Part shown: piece by piece, positions 37,621-47,495 of the stretch
Numbering within the stretch: position 1 is the first letter of the stretch
Layout: each line of letters starts with the position of its first letter
Source: an uncultured Clostridia bacterium
Lineage (GTDB): Bacteria > Bacillota > Clostridia > Christensenellales > Pumilibacteraceae
Assembly (NCBI GenBank): GCA_947089425.1
Contig: CAMUKG010000004.1
Span: 86,502-150,501, forward strand
Length of the DNA stretch: 64,000 nucleotides
Direction: 5' to 3'
Program-made: the position numbers and the translations under genes
Notes under the pieces: generated by a model
Told to the model about the DNA's origin: nothing
The model's database searches: none
The model's input: the letters and a program-made list of their open reading frames with translations, nothing else

Positions 37621-40056
37621 TTAAACTATTAAATTGAGGAGTCTGCCACGAATATAAATGGCTTTTTTTACCGTCTTGCCGTCGAGCGCCGCAATCACGT
37701 TTTCGTCGTCGAGCGCCGCGTTTTTAGCCGTCGTTTCGTCGGCTTCGCTCGGCACTCTTATGCGAGCTTTGAGTTTGCTGTTTATTTGAACGGCTATTTC
37801 GAGCTCGTCTTTAATGAGCGCTTTCTCGTCGCACACGGGGTATCGCTTATTAAACACGCTTCCTTTGCCGCCCGTGAGTTCGTGAAGCTCTTCGCACACG
37901 TGAGGGCAAAAAGGCGCAAGCAACTTAATGAGTTCGGTTGAGACGTAACGCAAATACGCATAGTTGCTATTGCTTGCCGCTTCGTATTTATACATTGCGT
38001 TCACAAGCTCCATGAGCCGCGCGATAGCCGTGTTAAACGAGAATGTTTCGAAGTCGGCGCTAACCGCTTTAATGCAGTAGTTGAGAGCGTAGGCAAGCTC
38101 TTTGTCGGCGCCGCTTTGTGCGGCGGAGGTTGCTTTTTTCGCTTCCGAATGAGATTTTAGCACTATGCGTTCCACTCGGTCGAGGAATTTTGCAATCGAC
38201 TTTATTCCGTCGTCGCTCCATGCGCCGCCTTCGGTGAAAGCGAACCTAAACATCAAATACATGCGGAAAACGTCGGAACCGTATTCGTCGACATAGGTGT
38301 CGGGATTTATAACGTTGCCGCGATTTTTGCTCATTTTAAAGCCGTCGGGTCCGAGTATCAAACCTTGATGCACGAGCGACGTGAACGGCTCGTCGAATTT
38401 GACGTAGCCCATATCGCGCAACGCTTTCGCGATAAACCGAGCGTATAGCAGGTGCATGCAGGCATGTTCGGCGCCGCCAACGTATTTATCGACGGGAAGC
38501 ATTTTGTTTATCAGAGCGGGGTTAAAAGCCGCTTTTTCGTTTTTGTTGTCGGGATACCTCAAATAATACCAACTCGAACATACAAATGTGTCGAGAGTGT
38601 CGGGGTCACGCTTCGCGGGTTTGCCGCACACGGGGCAAACCGTGTTCATAAATTCGTCGCTTTTGCGTAGGGGCGACGCACCGTCGGGAGTGAAGTTTAC
38701 GTTATAGGGGAGAGTTACGGGCAAATCTTTTTCGGGCACGGGCACGGCTCCGTGTTCGGGGCAGTGGATAATGGGAATGGGAGTTCCCCAATAGCGCTGG
38801 CGCGACACCGACCAATCGCGCAAACGGTAATTCACTTTTTTGCCGCCTTTGCCGATTTTGCTCAAATGCTCTTGAATTTTAGCCGTCGCATCTTTCGTTT
38901 TTAGTCCGTCGAATATGTCGCTGTTTTCGGTTACGCCGTGTTCGCAATACGGAAGCTCGCTTTGTTCGCCGCTTTCCGCTTTTATTACGCGTTTTACGGG
39001 AAGTCCGTATTTTTTCGCAAACGCGAAGTCGCGCTCGTCGTGCGCGGGCACGCCCATAACCGCGCCCGTGCCGTAAGTTCCCAAGCAGTAGTCCGCTATC
39101 CAAACGGGAATTTTTTCGCCGCTTATAGGGTGAATGCAATACGCTCCCGTGAATACTCCCGTCTTTTCGCGCGCCGACGAAAGCCTATCTATGTCGCTCG
39201 CCTTAGCGGTTTCCGCTCTGTACGCATCCACAGCCGCTTTTTGCTCGGGCGTTGTAATTTCGGCAACGAGCGCTTTTTCGGGCGCGAGCACAACATACGA
39301 TACGCCCATAAGCGTGTCGGCGCGAGTGGTGAAAACCGTTATGCCGTCTTTTCTTCCGGGAAGGTCGAACGTGATTTCGCTTCCTTCGCTTCGACCTATC
39401 CAGTTTCTTTGCATCGTTTTGGTCTTTTCGGGCCAGTCGAGCGAATCGAGTTTTTCGAGCAGTTCGTCGGCATATTCGGTGATTTTGAAAAACCACTGAG
39501 TCATTTCTTTGCGCACAACCGCCGTTCCGCAACGTTCGCAACAGCCGTCTACCACTTGCTCGTTGGCAATAACGGTGTTGCACGAATCGCACCAATTCAC
39601 AGGCGCCATTTTTTGATAGGCAAGCCCCTTTTTATACAGCTCCAAAAACAGCCATTGAGTCCAACGGTAATATTCGGGGAAGCATGTGCTCACCTCGTGC
39701 TCCCAATCGTACATTGCGCCCATGTCGCACAGTTGGCGCTCCATAGTTTTAATGTTTTTAAGCGTGTTGTCGTGCGGGTGGGTGCCGGTTTTAATGGCAT
39801 AGTTTTCGGCGGGAAGTCCGAACGCGTCGAAGCCCATAGGCTGAAACACTTCTTTGCCCTGCATCTTTTTGAAGCGGGCAAAAGTGTCGGCGGGTCCGAA
39901 GTTGAACCAATGCCCCAAATGAAGATTCGCGCCCGACGGATACGGCCACATTTCCATTATATAATACTTATTGTCGGCGTTCTTTTCGTTAAAAAGGTGG
40001 CACTTGTTGTTTTCCCAGTAGGCGTTCCACTTTTTGTCGGTTTTCACATAATCCAT
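37621..40056 (-). CDS. leuS: leucyl-tRNA synthetase
   Basis: Class I synthetase of 811 aa. The HIGH equivalent is HLGHWFNFG near 47; KMSKS is [10 protein letters not shown] near 570. The CP1 editing domain is present with the [19 protein letters not shown] segment near 245-263 and a conserved [15 protein letters not shown] near 330-344. Zinc-ribbon cysteines (CDSCNTV, CERCGTA) occur near 155-180 and again near 440 (CPVCGKPAK). The start has GGAG upstream and a near-consensus promoter. Confidence 0.96.
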   Translation of the reverse strand: MDYVKTDKKWNAYWENNKCHLFNEKNADNKYYIMEMWPYPSGANLHLGHWFNFGPADTFARFKKMQGKEVFQPMGFDAFGLPAENYAIKTGTHPHDNTLKNIKTMERQLCDMGAMYDWEHEVSTCFPEYYRWTQWLFLELYKKGLAYQKMAPVNWCDSCNTVIANEQVVDGCCERCGTAVVRKEMTQWFFKITEYADELLEKLDSLDWPEKTKTMQRNWIGRSEGSEITFDLPGRKDGITVFTTRADTLMGVSYVVLAPEKALVAEITTPEQKAAVDAYRAETAKASDIDRLSSAREKTGVFTGAYCIHPISGEKIPVWIADYCLGTYGTGAVMGVPAHDERDFAFAKKYGLPVKRVIKAESGEQSELPYCEHGVTENSDIFDGLKTKDATAKIQEHLSKIGKGGKKVNYRLRDWSVSRQRYWGTPIPIIHCPEHGAVPVPEKDLPVTLPYNVNFTPDGASPLRKSDEFMNTVCPVCGKPAKRDPDTLDTFVCSSWYYLRYPDNKNEKAAFNPALINKMLPVDKYVGGAEHACMHLLYARFIAKALRDMGYVKFDEPFTSLVHQGLILGPDGFKMSKNRGNVINPDTYVDEYGSDVFRMYLMFRFAFTEGGAWSDDGIKSIAKFLDRVERIVLKSHSEAKKATSAAQSGADKELAYALNYCIKAVSADFETFSFNTAIARLMELVNAMYKYEAASNSNYAYLRYVSTELIKLLAPFCPHVCEELHELTGGKGSVFNKRYPVCDEKALIKDELEIAVQINSKLKARIRVPSEADETTAKNAALDDENVIAALDGKTVKKAIYIRGRLLNLIV

Positions 40057-40090
40057 TTAGTTTTGTTCTCCGTTTTCGATATACCTAACT

Positions 40091-40119
40091 ATTATATCGC
40101 AAGGCGCTCGATAAGTCAA
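40091..40119 (-). promoter_or_regulatory. sigma-A promoter for leuS
   Basis: Minus strand: TTGACT (40119-40114), 17-bp spacer, TATAAT (40096-40091). The short leader leaves no room for a T-box. Confidence 0.8.
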
Positions 40120-40160
40120 GCGACGCAATAAATCCCGTTTAATTCACGCTATAAAAAAAT

Positions 40161-40194
40161 AAAACCGCATTGATTTGCAGTTTCATTGCGGTTT
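40161..40194 (-). terminator. terminator after the NrdD-tail-like gene
   Basis: AAACCGCA stem pairing with TGCGGTTT, followed on the minus strand by T-A-T7. Confidence 0.75.
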
Positions 40195-40210
40195 GTAGCG
40201 AATTTATTTT

Positions 40211-40477
40211 TTATCGAGCTATTCCGTGCTTTACGCGCTCGCGTTCTTCGGCGGCTTTCGCGTTGTTGAAGCGGTCGAGCGTGCCCACAAGATAGCCCGT
40301 TATTCTGCGTATGCGCTCGAACGGACGGTTGTGCGTGTAATATTTAACGTCAACATATTCGCCGTTGGGAGTGAGTTCAACCTTGTAAATGTTTTTGTCT
40401 CCGTGCTTTTCGGCAAGCATTTCGAGCACTGCCGCCTCTTCCGCCGAGTTTACGTCTCCGTTTTTGATAATTTCCAT
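40211..40477 (-). CDS. small protein resembling the C-terminal tail of anaerobic NrdD
   Basis: An 88-aa soluble protein. Its second half, RIRRITGYLVGTLDRFNNAKAAEERERVKHG, resembles the C-terminal segment of class III anaerobic ribonucleotide reductase (the RITGY...W/FN.GK..E...R pattern), and similar short proteins in clostridia are often named after it. It lacks the Cys-x-x-Cys zinc ligands and any glycyl-radical site, so it cannot be a reductase alone. AGGAGG lies 8 nt upstream; it has its own promoter and terminator. The function is unknown. Confidence 0.6.
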   Translation of the reverse strand: MEIIKNGDVNSAEEAAVLEMLAEKHGDKNIYKVELTPNGEYVDVKYYTHNRPFERIRRITGYLVGTLDRFNNAKAAEERERVKHGIAR

Positions 40478-40547
40478 AATTATTACCTCCTAAATACTAT
40501 ATATAGCGTTTATGCACCGCTGTATTCGTTTGCGCGGCACAATATAT

Positions 40548-40576
40548 AGTATATCACAGCTCTAAAAAATATGCAA
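40548..40576 (-). promoter_or_regulatory. sigma-A promoter for the NrdD-tail-like gene
   Basis: Minus strand: TTGCAT (40576-40571), 17-bp spacer, TATACT (40553-40548). Confidence 0.7.
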
Positions 40577-40666
40577 CGATTTTAATGCGAATTTTTTCGG
40601 ATTTTTCTTTCGCGGGCGAGTTGTGAGATTTTTAAAAGATTTTTGCAACTTTTTTTCGAAAATGTA

Positions 40667-40695
40667 TTGACAAATTTTTTCAACGGTGTTATAAT
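40667..40695 (+). promoter_or_regulatory. consensus sigma-A promoter of the large surface-protein operon
   Basis: TTGACA, 17-bp spacer, TATAAT: both hexamers perfect. The leader (about 40702-40782) contains two small hairpins, TGAAAC/GTTTCA and AAGCAGAG/CTCTGCTT, without T-runs. Confidence 0.9.
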
Positions 40696-40782
40696 GAAGA
40701 CGTCATTATGAAACTAAGTTTCAAAACAATGGAATGACACTAAGCAGAGTATAGAATGCTCTGCTTAAAGTCGGAGGAGAAA

Positions 40783-43700
40783 ATGAAAGACAAAAGTTTC
40801 CAAGCAAAACGCGGGGGGGGGACGTATTTAGTTTTTTGTCTTCTCCTGATTAGTTTGATTATTTGCGCGGCGGCGTTTTCGCAATCGGCAGCGAATTTTG
40901 CGAGCGCCGAAAGCGGCGCCGACGACGCAGAGTTTTACGCGCCGCCCGTACTTAAAACCGAATATTGGTGGTGGGTGAGCGAGGGGCGCCAAAGCATTAC
41001 GGAGAATTCCGACGGCTCTGTGCATATCTTTTATGACGGAGTGGACAACATTATAGTGCGCACCACTTCGCAAACTCATTATAAACTCGACGGACTACAT
41101 ATAAAATTTAAAAATTTCAGCGGCGGCGGAATGGGACTCGCGTTTTCAAATCTGCCTTCACCGGATGCCTACGATTCGGCATTCCGTCTTTTTGCATGCA
41201 ACGGCTCCGACTATACCGCCGTTATGCGCTACGTTACGCCCGATTGGAACAACCGCAACCATAAGCTTGCGGGCGCGCTCGAAACCAAGCCTATGGCTTC
41301 GGAATTCGATATTAAGGTGGAAAAAGCGGCGAGCGGTTGGAACGTGATTTTCGCGGGTCAAACGTTTACTTTTACCGACGAAGAAATAAACGCGGCAATT
41401 ACGAACAAAGACGAAGTTTACGTCACCTTTACCACTCATCCGAGCTATTTCACGGCGTATGCGGTAGACGTGGTGTCGGCGCACGACGGCGGCAACCGTT
41501 GCGGCGACACTCTTACGCAAGATGAAATTGCGCGCATAGCTTCCGTTAACGACAAAATAAACGCTATCGGGAAAGTGACGGCTTCGGCGCAAAGCAAAGA
41601 AAAAATCGATGCGGCGAACGCGGCTTTTGCGGCGCTCGACGAAGAGCTTAAAGTTATGGTTAAGTCCGTCGATTTGCTTACTTATGCCAACCAAAATTAT
41701 TACGCGCTTACCACGCCCGCTTCGTTCGACGAGAACAATATTATAAGCAACGTTTGGATGATTACCGATAATCACCTCGAAACGAACGACTGCACCTCGT
41801 ACGACGACGGTTCGCCGCAAGACAGGTTCGAGAAAGCAATCGCGATGATTTGCGAGCGCGACGCCGACGCAATTTTGCTCGGCGGCGATATAACCGACTG
41901 GGCGCGATTTGACGAAACGCCCGACCTTTCGACGGCAAAACGTCAAATAGGCATGTTCAAGTCGTCGATGGAACGGGCTTGGAACAAAGAAGCTGCGCTG
42001 TTTTTCACTATGGGCAACCACGACAGTTCGCTAGGCGAGGCGGGAACGGTGCGCGAGCAACTATTCTATGAACTTCTCGGCAACGACTATTATGCGTGGG
42101 ACGTTAACCGCGACGACCCTATGTGGGACACGGGATTTCGTCATGCCGTAATCGGCGGATTTCATTACCTTACAATGTCGTGGGACTATGCCGACGAATA
42201 TCAAAACGTTACGCCCGAAGCGGTGGAGTGGATGGACGAGAAGTTGCGCGAAATCACCTCTTCGCCAGACTACGACGGCGCGCCCATATTCTTCCTTTCG
42301 CACGTGCCTTTCGGCAACACTGTGTACGGTAGCGAAGACATGGGAGAGCGGAAACATAAATTCGAGCTTTACGACGTAATGAAAAAGTATCCGCAAATAG
42401 TTACGCTTTCGGGGCACTCGCACTATCCGCTCGACAACGAAAAATTTATTTATCAAAGCGATTTCACTCATATAGGCGCGGCAACCACTTCTTATATCGG
42501 GATGCCCGGCGACGGTTTCGTTACCGACGGAGGCTACAAAGTGGGTGGCGCGCTCATGCCCGCCGACCTCATTCAGTCTATGGGTATTCGCCTTGAAATC
42601 GACGGCGACTACAATATTCGCGTTACACGCATAGACTTTTTGCACGACGGACGGCAAATGTACGAAAGCGTGGTGATTCCCGCGCCCGACCTTAGCGCAA
42701 AAACGCATTTGAACTATTTCGGCGAGGCTCGCGCTTCGCGCGTGGCGGCTCCCGCGTTTGGCGAGAGCGCAACGGTTGTAGCCGATTACGTTTCGGATAA
42801 AGACACCGAAGTTACTTTCGATACGTGCACATCGGAAGGCGTGGTGCAGTATTACATAATCGATTTCGAACACGACGACACCGTGACTACGTTTAAATCG
42901 TATGCGGCGGCATGGCGGTATGCGAGCAACGCCGACGTGCCGAAGAGCAAAACGGTGTTTTTGGAAAATTTTGCGCCCTCGAAGCCGTATACCGTTTCTG
43001 TGCGCGCTGTGGACAGTTTCGGCAATGAGAGCAACGCGCTCACCGCTCAATACGTTTTAAATCCTACGCTCGATAAGGTTGCGGCGGTTACGGTAGACCG
43101 ACTTATTGCGAAAATCGGCACGGTGGCTGAGGCCAACACCCAAAACTATTTAAAGGCGCAAGAAGCGTTCGACGCGCTCACTTTCGAGCAAAAGAAAATG
43201 GTGGAAAGAGCCGCCGAATTGAAAGCGGCGCAAGCGGCGTATCGCAATCTTTACATCACGCTCGAACAGTACGAACACGGCGCTACCGTGAAAGATACGG
43301 TGGTTGGAACCAACTATTGGACTGACACCGGCTGGCTTACTTACGGCGACGATGAGCAGGGTATTGCCGTATCGTATAACGATTCCGAAATAGGGGCTCG
43401 CATGGGGTTGAAAGCGTTTGACCTCGACGGCTTGCACCTCACGTTCGACGGTTTGGAAAAATCGCCCGACATGCAAAACGACCCCTCAATCGGCATAATT
43501 TTGGGCGGCACGGCGCAACCGCAATACACCGAGCCTCAAAAGACGGGAATACTGTTGTTCCTCGATACCAACTTGGGCAAGTTGGAAGTGAATCCCGGTT
43601 TCGGACAAATTATAAAAAGCGAAGCACTCAAATATCGCAATTTGAAAAACAAACGGTTCGAACTCAAATTCTCCGCTCTCGAAGACGGAAGCTATTTGGT

Positions 43701-44253
43701 GGAATTGAACGGACTCAGAGGAGTGCTCGACAAAAAATATTTGGACGGCTCGTTCTCTCTCAAAGACCCTTCGCGCACTTATATAAGTCTTGCGAATTGG
43801 GTGCAGAGCGGAACGTTTACATATCGTTTGATTGCGGCGCACGATAAATCGAGCGAATGCGCGGGTAACACCGAAATTTCGCGTGCTTTGCTCGGCAAAA
43901 TAGAGACGTTGAACGAGAATATTGCCGCGCTCGGAAATATCACGCTTTCGTCCGAAAATAACATTGTTGCCGCCGAGACGGCTTTTGCAAGCGTGCCGCA
44001 AGAATTCCGCTATTTGGTGAAAAATGCCGACGCTCTCGAAAGGGCTCGCGCCGAACTCGACGCGCTTAAAGCGCAGAACGGCGGCGACGACCAAAACGGC
44101 GACAATAACGGCGGCGAAGATGCTTCGCCAAAGAAAAAATGCGGTTGCGGCGGAGAAGCGGGCGGCGCGACGTCGGTGCTCTGCGCACTGCTATTATGCA
44201 CGGTCTTTGCGGTGACTTTAAGCCGTCGAAATTATAAGATAAGGAGAAAATAA
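40783..44253 (+). CDS. giant secreted calcineurin-like metallophosphoesterase with C-terminal anchor
   Basis: An exported protein of 1,156 aa. Signal helix is at about 17-36, following a Gly-Gly-Gly encoded by nine G. Residues 50-240 form a jelly-roll-like domain, then a helical bundle. The phosphoesterase domain (about 320-640) has a complete metal site: TDNH near 327, GGDITDW near 366, GNHDS near 411, SHVPF near 506, GHSHYPL near 544. A fibronectin-like stretch (about 650-760), a second helical bundle, a second jelly-roll-like domain (about 835-1020) and a third bundle follow. The end is Lys-Lys-Lys-Cys-Gly-Cys-Gly-Gly, a hydrophobic helix and RRNYKIRRK. I start at 40783 because GGAGGA precedes it. 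Substrate unknown. The next gene begins 3 nt later. Confidence 0.85.
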   Translation: MKDKSFQAKRGGGTYLVFCLLLISLIICAAAFSQSAANFASAESGADDAEFYAPPVLKTEYWWWVSEGRQSITENSDGSVHIFYDGVDNIIVRTTSQTHYKLDGLHIKFKNFSGGGMGLAFSNLPSPDAYDSAFRLFACNGSDYTAVMRYVTPDWNNRNHKLAGALETKPMASEFDIKVEKAASGWNVIFAGQTFTFTDEEINAAITNKDEVYVTFTTHPSYFTAYAVDVVSAHDGGNRCGDTLTQDEIARIASVNDKINAIGKVTASAQSKEKIDAANAAFAALDEELKVMVKSVDLLTYANQNYYALTTPASFDENNIISNVWMITDNHLETNDCTSYDDGSPQDRFEKAIAMICERDADAILLGGDITDWARFDETPDLSTAKRQIGMFKSSMERAWNKEAALFFTMGNHDSSLGEAGTVREQLFYELLGNDYYAWDVNRDDPMWDTGFRHAVIGGFHYLTMSWDYADEYQNVTPEAVEWMDEKLREITSSPDYDGAPIFFLSHVPFGNTVYGSEDMGERKHKFELYDVMKKYPQIVTLSGHSHYPLDNEKFIYQSDFTHIGAATTSYIGMPGDGFVTDGGYKVGGALMPADLIQSMGIRLEIDGDYNIRVTRIDFLHDGRQMYESVVIPAPDLSAKTHLNYFGEARASRVAAPAFGESATVVADYVSDKDTEVTFDTCTSEGVVQYYIIDFEHDDTVTTFKSYAAAWRYASNADVPKSKTVFLENFAPSKPYTVSVRAVDSFGNESNALTAQYVLNPTLDKVAAVTVDRLIAKIGTVAEANTQNYLKAQEAFDALTFEQKKMVERAAELKAAQAAYRNLYITLEQYEHGATVKDTVVGTNYWTDTGWLTYGDDEQGIAVSYNDSEIGARMGLKAFDLDGLHLTFDGLEKSPDMQNDPSIGIILGGTAQPQYTEPQKTGILLFLDTNLGKLEVNPGFGQIIKSEALKYRNLKNKRFELKFSALEDGSYLVELNGLRGVLDKKYLDGSFSLKDPSRTYISLANWVQSGTFTYRLIAAHDKSSECAGNTEISRALLGKIETLNENIAALGNITLSSENNIVAAETAFASVPQEFRYLVKNADALERARAELDALKAQNGGDDQNGDNNGGEDASPKKKCGCGGEAGGATSVLCALLLCTVFAVTLSRRNYKIRRK
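40813..40821 (+). repeat. poly-G(9) tract in codons 11-13
   Basis: Nine consecutive G encode three glycines just before the signal peptide. Loss or gain of one G would frameshift the whole surface protein. Confidence 0.9.
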
Positions 44254-44255
44254 AG

Positions 44256-47200
44256 ATGAAGACGAAAACTAAGAAAACTTTTGCGCTCTACGCGATTTGC
44301 GCGTTGCTTGCGCTATGCGTTGCGGCGGCTTGCTTTACGGCTCCCGTTGCGGCTAAGGCGGCGGAGGGAGAACCCGCTCCCGTTGCGAATTGGACCGACG
44401 GATTGAGTTATGACGCCGACTTTACGTACGGCGGCGGCAGCGGCACGGCGCCTGACCCGTATATTATTTCTTCTCCCGAGCATTTGGCGCAACTTGCGGC
44501 AAACCAAAACGACCTTAGCCACATTACGGGCGAGGGCGCAATGTACTCGCAATCGTATTCGAGAATGAAATATTTCCGTCTTGCCGCCGACCTCGATATG
44601 CAGGGGAAGAATTGGATACCCATAGGCAATTTGGTGAACGGCACGCATACCGTTTCGGGCGAAGACGGCGACACCGTTATAACCGACAAAAACAGGAACG
44701 TCACGTTTACGGGCGGTTTCGATTTTGCGGGACATAAGATTACGGGGCTGTCGCACACGGGATACGACGGACAGTATTACGGACTGTTCGGCACGTTCGC
44801 GGGAGGACGAATAAACAATCCCGACGTTACGTTCGGCGACGTGAGCGTGCGCTTTACGGCGGGCGAAAACAGCGTGTTCGACGACGCTATATATAAGCAC
44901 GCTATGGCGGGCGGCGTAGTGGGCTTTCAGCTCGGAAGTTGCACGATAGGCGAAGCGGGCGGCGACACGACGGCTTGCGTGAAGTTCGACGGAAACTTTA
45001 CGGTGGCAAGCGATAGAGACAGCTTTGCGTATATAGGAGGCATGGTGGGCTACGCTATGGGCGGTACGCTCGGTTCCGACGGCAAGGCGGGCAACACGAC
45101 GCTCATTGCCGAGGTAGGTGAAAACGGCAGTTTGAAAGGCTTGCGCAGCGGCGGACATATGCGCATGGGCGGAATATTCGGCGACGCAACAAAAGACGTT
45201 GTTGTGGGCGCGCGACAGGCTGATAACGACGGCGACGTGACTATACGTTTTATCAATAACAACGTGAGTTCGGATGCGGGCTTTTCGGCTCATATGCCCT
45301 CGCAAACTTCGCGTTGCGGCGGCATAGCGGGTCATGCCGACGCTCTAATCGGGTCGAACGGCGGCGGCGATGTGACAATAGAAGTAATCAACTACGGTAC
45401 CATGCGGTATCAAAACGACGCCGACAGCAGTTATTCCGCCGGCATAGTGGGAAGCGCTACGGGCGTTGTCGGCTCCAAAGGCACGGGCGACGTGTTTATT
45501 CACATGGAAAATCACGGTTTGCTTTATGTTTGCAATACGAGCGGCGGATTGGAAATTCGTTTCAGCGGTTTGGTCGGATATATTCAGAATTGGCAAAATA
45601 CTCTTGTGGGTACTGTGGGAATAGCGAATCCCGAATCGGACGGAAACGTTGTGCTATTATATGAGAACGTAGGCAACGGCAAATTCAAAAAAGAAGGCGC
45701 CCCTTGGAATTATTGCATGGGATATATGGCGGGCTACCGAGACACAGGCACGCTCGTGGGCACCAAAGGCACGGGAACTCTGCAATATATCGCGTCGGCT
45801 AAAAAGAGCAGTTTGGTAGAATTTAATCACGGCGACGAAGAAACGGAAAGTTTCCTCAACGTGCCGTTGTTCCACGCTTCGAAAGGAGCTGCTTCCGCAG
45901 CGAACACTGCAGGCGCGCTCAACGGCGGCACTGAGGTGGAACGGTCGAAAACGTTCGGTTATATGTTAACCGACGAAGTTATATCCGATTTTTCGAAGTG
46001 TAACGATTGGGAAAAGTGCTTTGACGCTACCGATAAAATTACCGCCGCGCCTCATGAGGAGTGGAAGGTTGCGGGCGCAAACGAAAACGGCGTAATTATG
46101 GCGCTTTCGGTAGACGAAGGCTACGGCTTTCTCGGTTGGGAAGACGGTTCGGCAATCACAATGACACCCGACGGCAAACCCTCTGCGGTATTCTCGGGCG
46201 CAAACGCAATGCCCGTGTCGCAACTGCTCGAACTCGACTCAGTGCAAGTTGATTTTACCGCCGCAACATATAACGGAGAAAAACAAACTCCCGCTGTGCA
46301 AGGCTATACTGCGATATGCGTCGGCGAAGACGGTAACGAGCTTAACACCGTGTTGCCCGCCTCGTACAGAGTGACGGCGCTCAAACTTTATAAAGGCGAT
46401 ATGTATGTGGGCATGAAGCAATACTCTGAGCCGCAAACTTTCGTTATAAACAAAGCGGCAAACGAAACCACCGTGTCGCGCGGCGTTTTGATGCTTGACG
46501 CGGGAACGGAAATGTATACGGCCGACGGCAAATACGAAATCGCCGCCGACGCGGACTTTACCGAAGTGTTGCCGAATTCGGGTAGCCTTACGGAATATAA
46601 AGGAGCGTCCCTTTTTGTGCGCGAACGCGCCACCGAGACTCATAACGCGAGCGCGGCAACAGAAGTGCCGCTTACAGCTTACACGCTCACGCTTCCCGAA
46701 AGCGACGGTTACGCAATTGTGTCGAGCGACGAGCGCACCGCATTTTTGGCGGGCGCGGAATTCTCGTTTGCCGTACTCGTAGACGACGGTTGGTTAGCCG
46801 ATGCTCTGACGGTTAAGGCAAACGGCGTTGCGCTTACGGCGAACGGCGGCGTATACACATTGAGTATAACCGAAAACACCGTAATCACGATTGATGGAGT
46901 TGTACGCGAGGCGTACTATTCGGTTACGCTTACGAATGCCGACGGCGTAACGCTTGCGCCTGTTACTGCGGGGCAAACGCAGGTTAAAGCGGGCGAGAGT
47001 TTCGCATTTACCGCAACGGTAGCGGAAGGCTTCGAGGGGGAATTTACCGTGCTCGTAAACGGTTCCGCCGTGACGGCAACCGACGGAGTTTATACCGTGC
47101 TTGATGTTCGGGAAAATATTACCGTGACAGTTGCCTTAAAAACGCCAGACGACGGGAACAATACTCCTCCCGCCGAAGACGACAAACCGCAAGAAAGCGG

Positions 47201-47309
47201 AAAAAAGAAGAAATGCGGCGGTAATGTGGCGGGCGACTTCGCTCTGCTCGGCGTTCTCGTTGTAGCACTTGCTTGCGTTCTAACGGTGCGTAGCAAAAAA
47301 ACAAATTAG
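44256..47309 (+). CDS. large secreted GLUG/beta-helix surface protein with C-terminal anchor
   Basis: An exported protein of 1,017 aa with a signal peptide ending near ACFTAPVAAKA. Residues 55-560 hold GLUG-like parallel beta-helix repeats: 'YYGLFGTFAGG', 'AMAGGVVGFQLG', 'YIGGMVGYAMGG', 'RCGGIAGHADALIG', 'YSAGIVGSATG'. An MBG-like domain lies near 660-740 (VQVDFTAATYNGEKQTP). Two copies of an 80-residue domain follow (YTLTLPESDGY... and YSVTLTNADGV...). The tail is KKKKCGGN, hydrophobic helix, RSKKTN, like that of the preceding gene. Such proteins act as adhesins or scaffold at the cell surface. AAGGAG lies inside the end of the upstream gene, so the two are coupled. Confidence 0.8.
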   Translation: MKTKTKKTFALYAICALLALCVAAACFTAPVAAKAAEGEPAPVANWTDGLSYDADFTYGGGSGTAPDPYIISSPEHLAQLAANQNDLSHITGEGAMYSQSYSRMKYFRLAADLDMQGKNWIPIGNLVNGTHTVSGEDGDTVITDKNRNVTFTGGFDFAGHKITGLSHTGYDGQYYGLFGTFAGGRINNPDVTFGDVSVRFTAGENSVFDDAIYKHAMAGGVVGFQLGSCTIGEAGGDTTACVKFDGNFTVASDRDSFAYIGGMVGYAMGGTLGSDGKAGNTTLIAEVGENGSLKGLRSGGHMRMGGIFGDATKDVVVGARQADNDGDVTIRFINNNVSSDAGFSAHMPSQTSRCGGIAGHADALIGSNGGGDVTIEVINYGTMRYQNDADSSYSAGIVGSATGVVGSKGTGDVFIHMENHGLLYVCNTSGGLEIRFSGLVGYIQNWQNTLVGTVGIANPESDGNVVLLYENVGNGKFKKEGAPWNYCMGYMAGYRDTGTLVGTKGTGTLQYIASAKKSSLVEFNHGDEETESFLNVPLFHASKGAASAANTAGALNGGTEVERSKTFGYMLTDEVISDFSKCNDWEKCFDATDKITAAPHEEWKVAGANENGVIMALSVDEGYGFLGWEDGSAITMTPDGKPSAVFSGANAMPVSQLLELDSVQVDFTAATYNGEKQTPAVQGYTAICVGEDGNELNTVLPASYRVTALKLYKGDMYVGMKQYSEPQTFVINKAANETTVSRGVLMLDAGTEMYTADGKYEIAADADFTEVLPNSGSLTEYKGASLFVRERATETHNASAATEVPLTAYTLTLPESDGYAIVSSDERTAFLAGAEFSFAVLVDDGWLADALTVKANGVALTANGGVYTLSITENTVITIDGVVREAYYSVTLTNADGVTLAPVTAGQTQVKAGESFAFTATVAEGFEGEFTVLVNGSAVTATDGVYTVLDVRENITVTVALKTPDDGNNTPPAEDDKPQESGKKKKCGGNVAGDFALLGVLVVALACVLTVRSKKTN

Positions 47310-47357
47310 CTTTTTTTCCCAGAAGTAGAGCTTGAATACAAAAGGCTTTGCTTGATA

Positions 47358-47395
47358 GGAAAACCGCAGAGGCAGAAATGCTTTCGGCGGTTTTT
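47358..47395 (+). terminator. terminator after the surface-protein operon
   Basis: AAAACCGC ... GGCGGTTTTT with an inner GCA/TGC pairing and a T-run. Confidence 0.75.
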
Positions 47396-47441
47396 CTTTA
47401 CGGTTATAAAAAAAGTCAACGAAAATTTAATGCGAATTCTC

Positions 47442-47469
47442 TTGACTATATGCCTAAATGCGTTATAAT
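47442..47469 (+). promoter_or_regulatory. sigma-A promoter for the MFS transporter
   Basis: TTGACT, 16-bp spacer, TATAAT (47464-47469). Confidence 0.75.
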
Positions 47470-47495
47470 TAGTAATTGATTACGGGAGTTTTGGA

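Noticed and set aside
40743..40767. AAGCAGAG/CTCTGCTT hairpin as an attenuator
   Set aside because: No T-run follows; it may just be leader structure.
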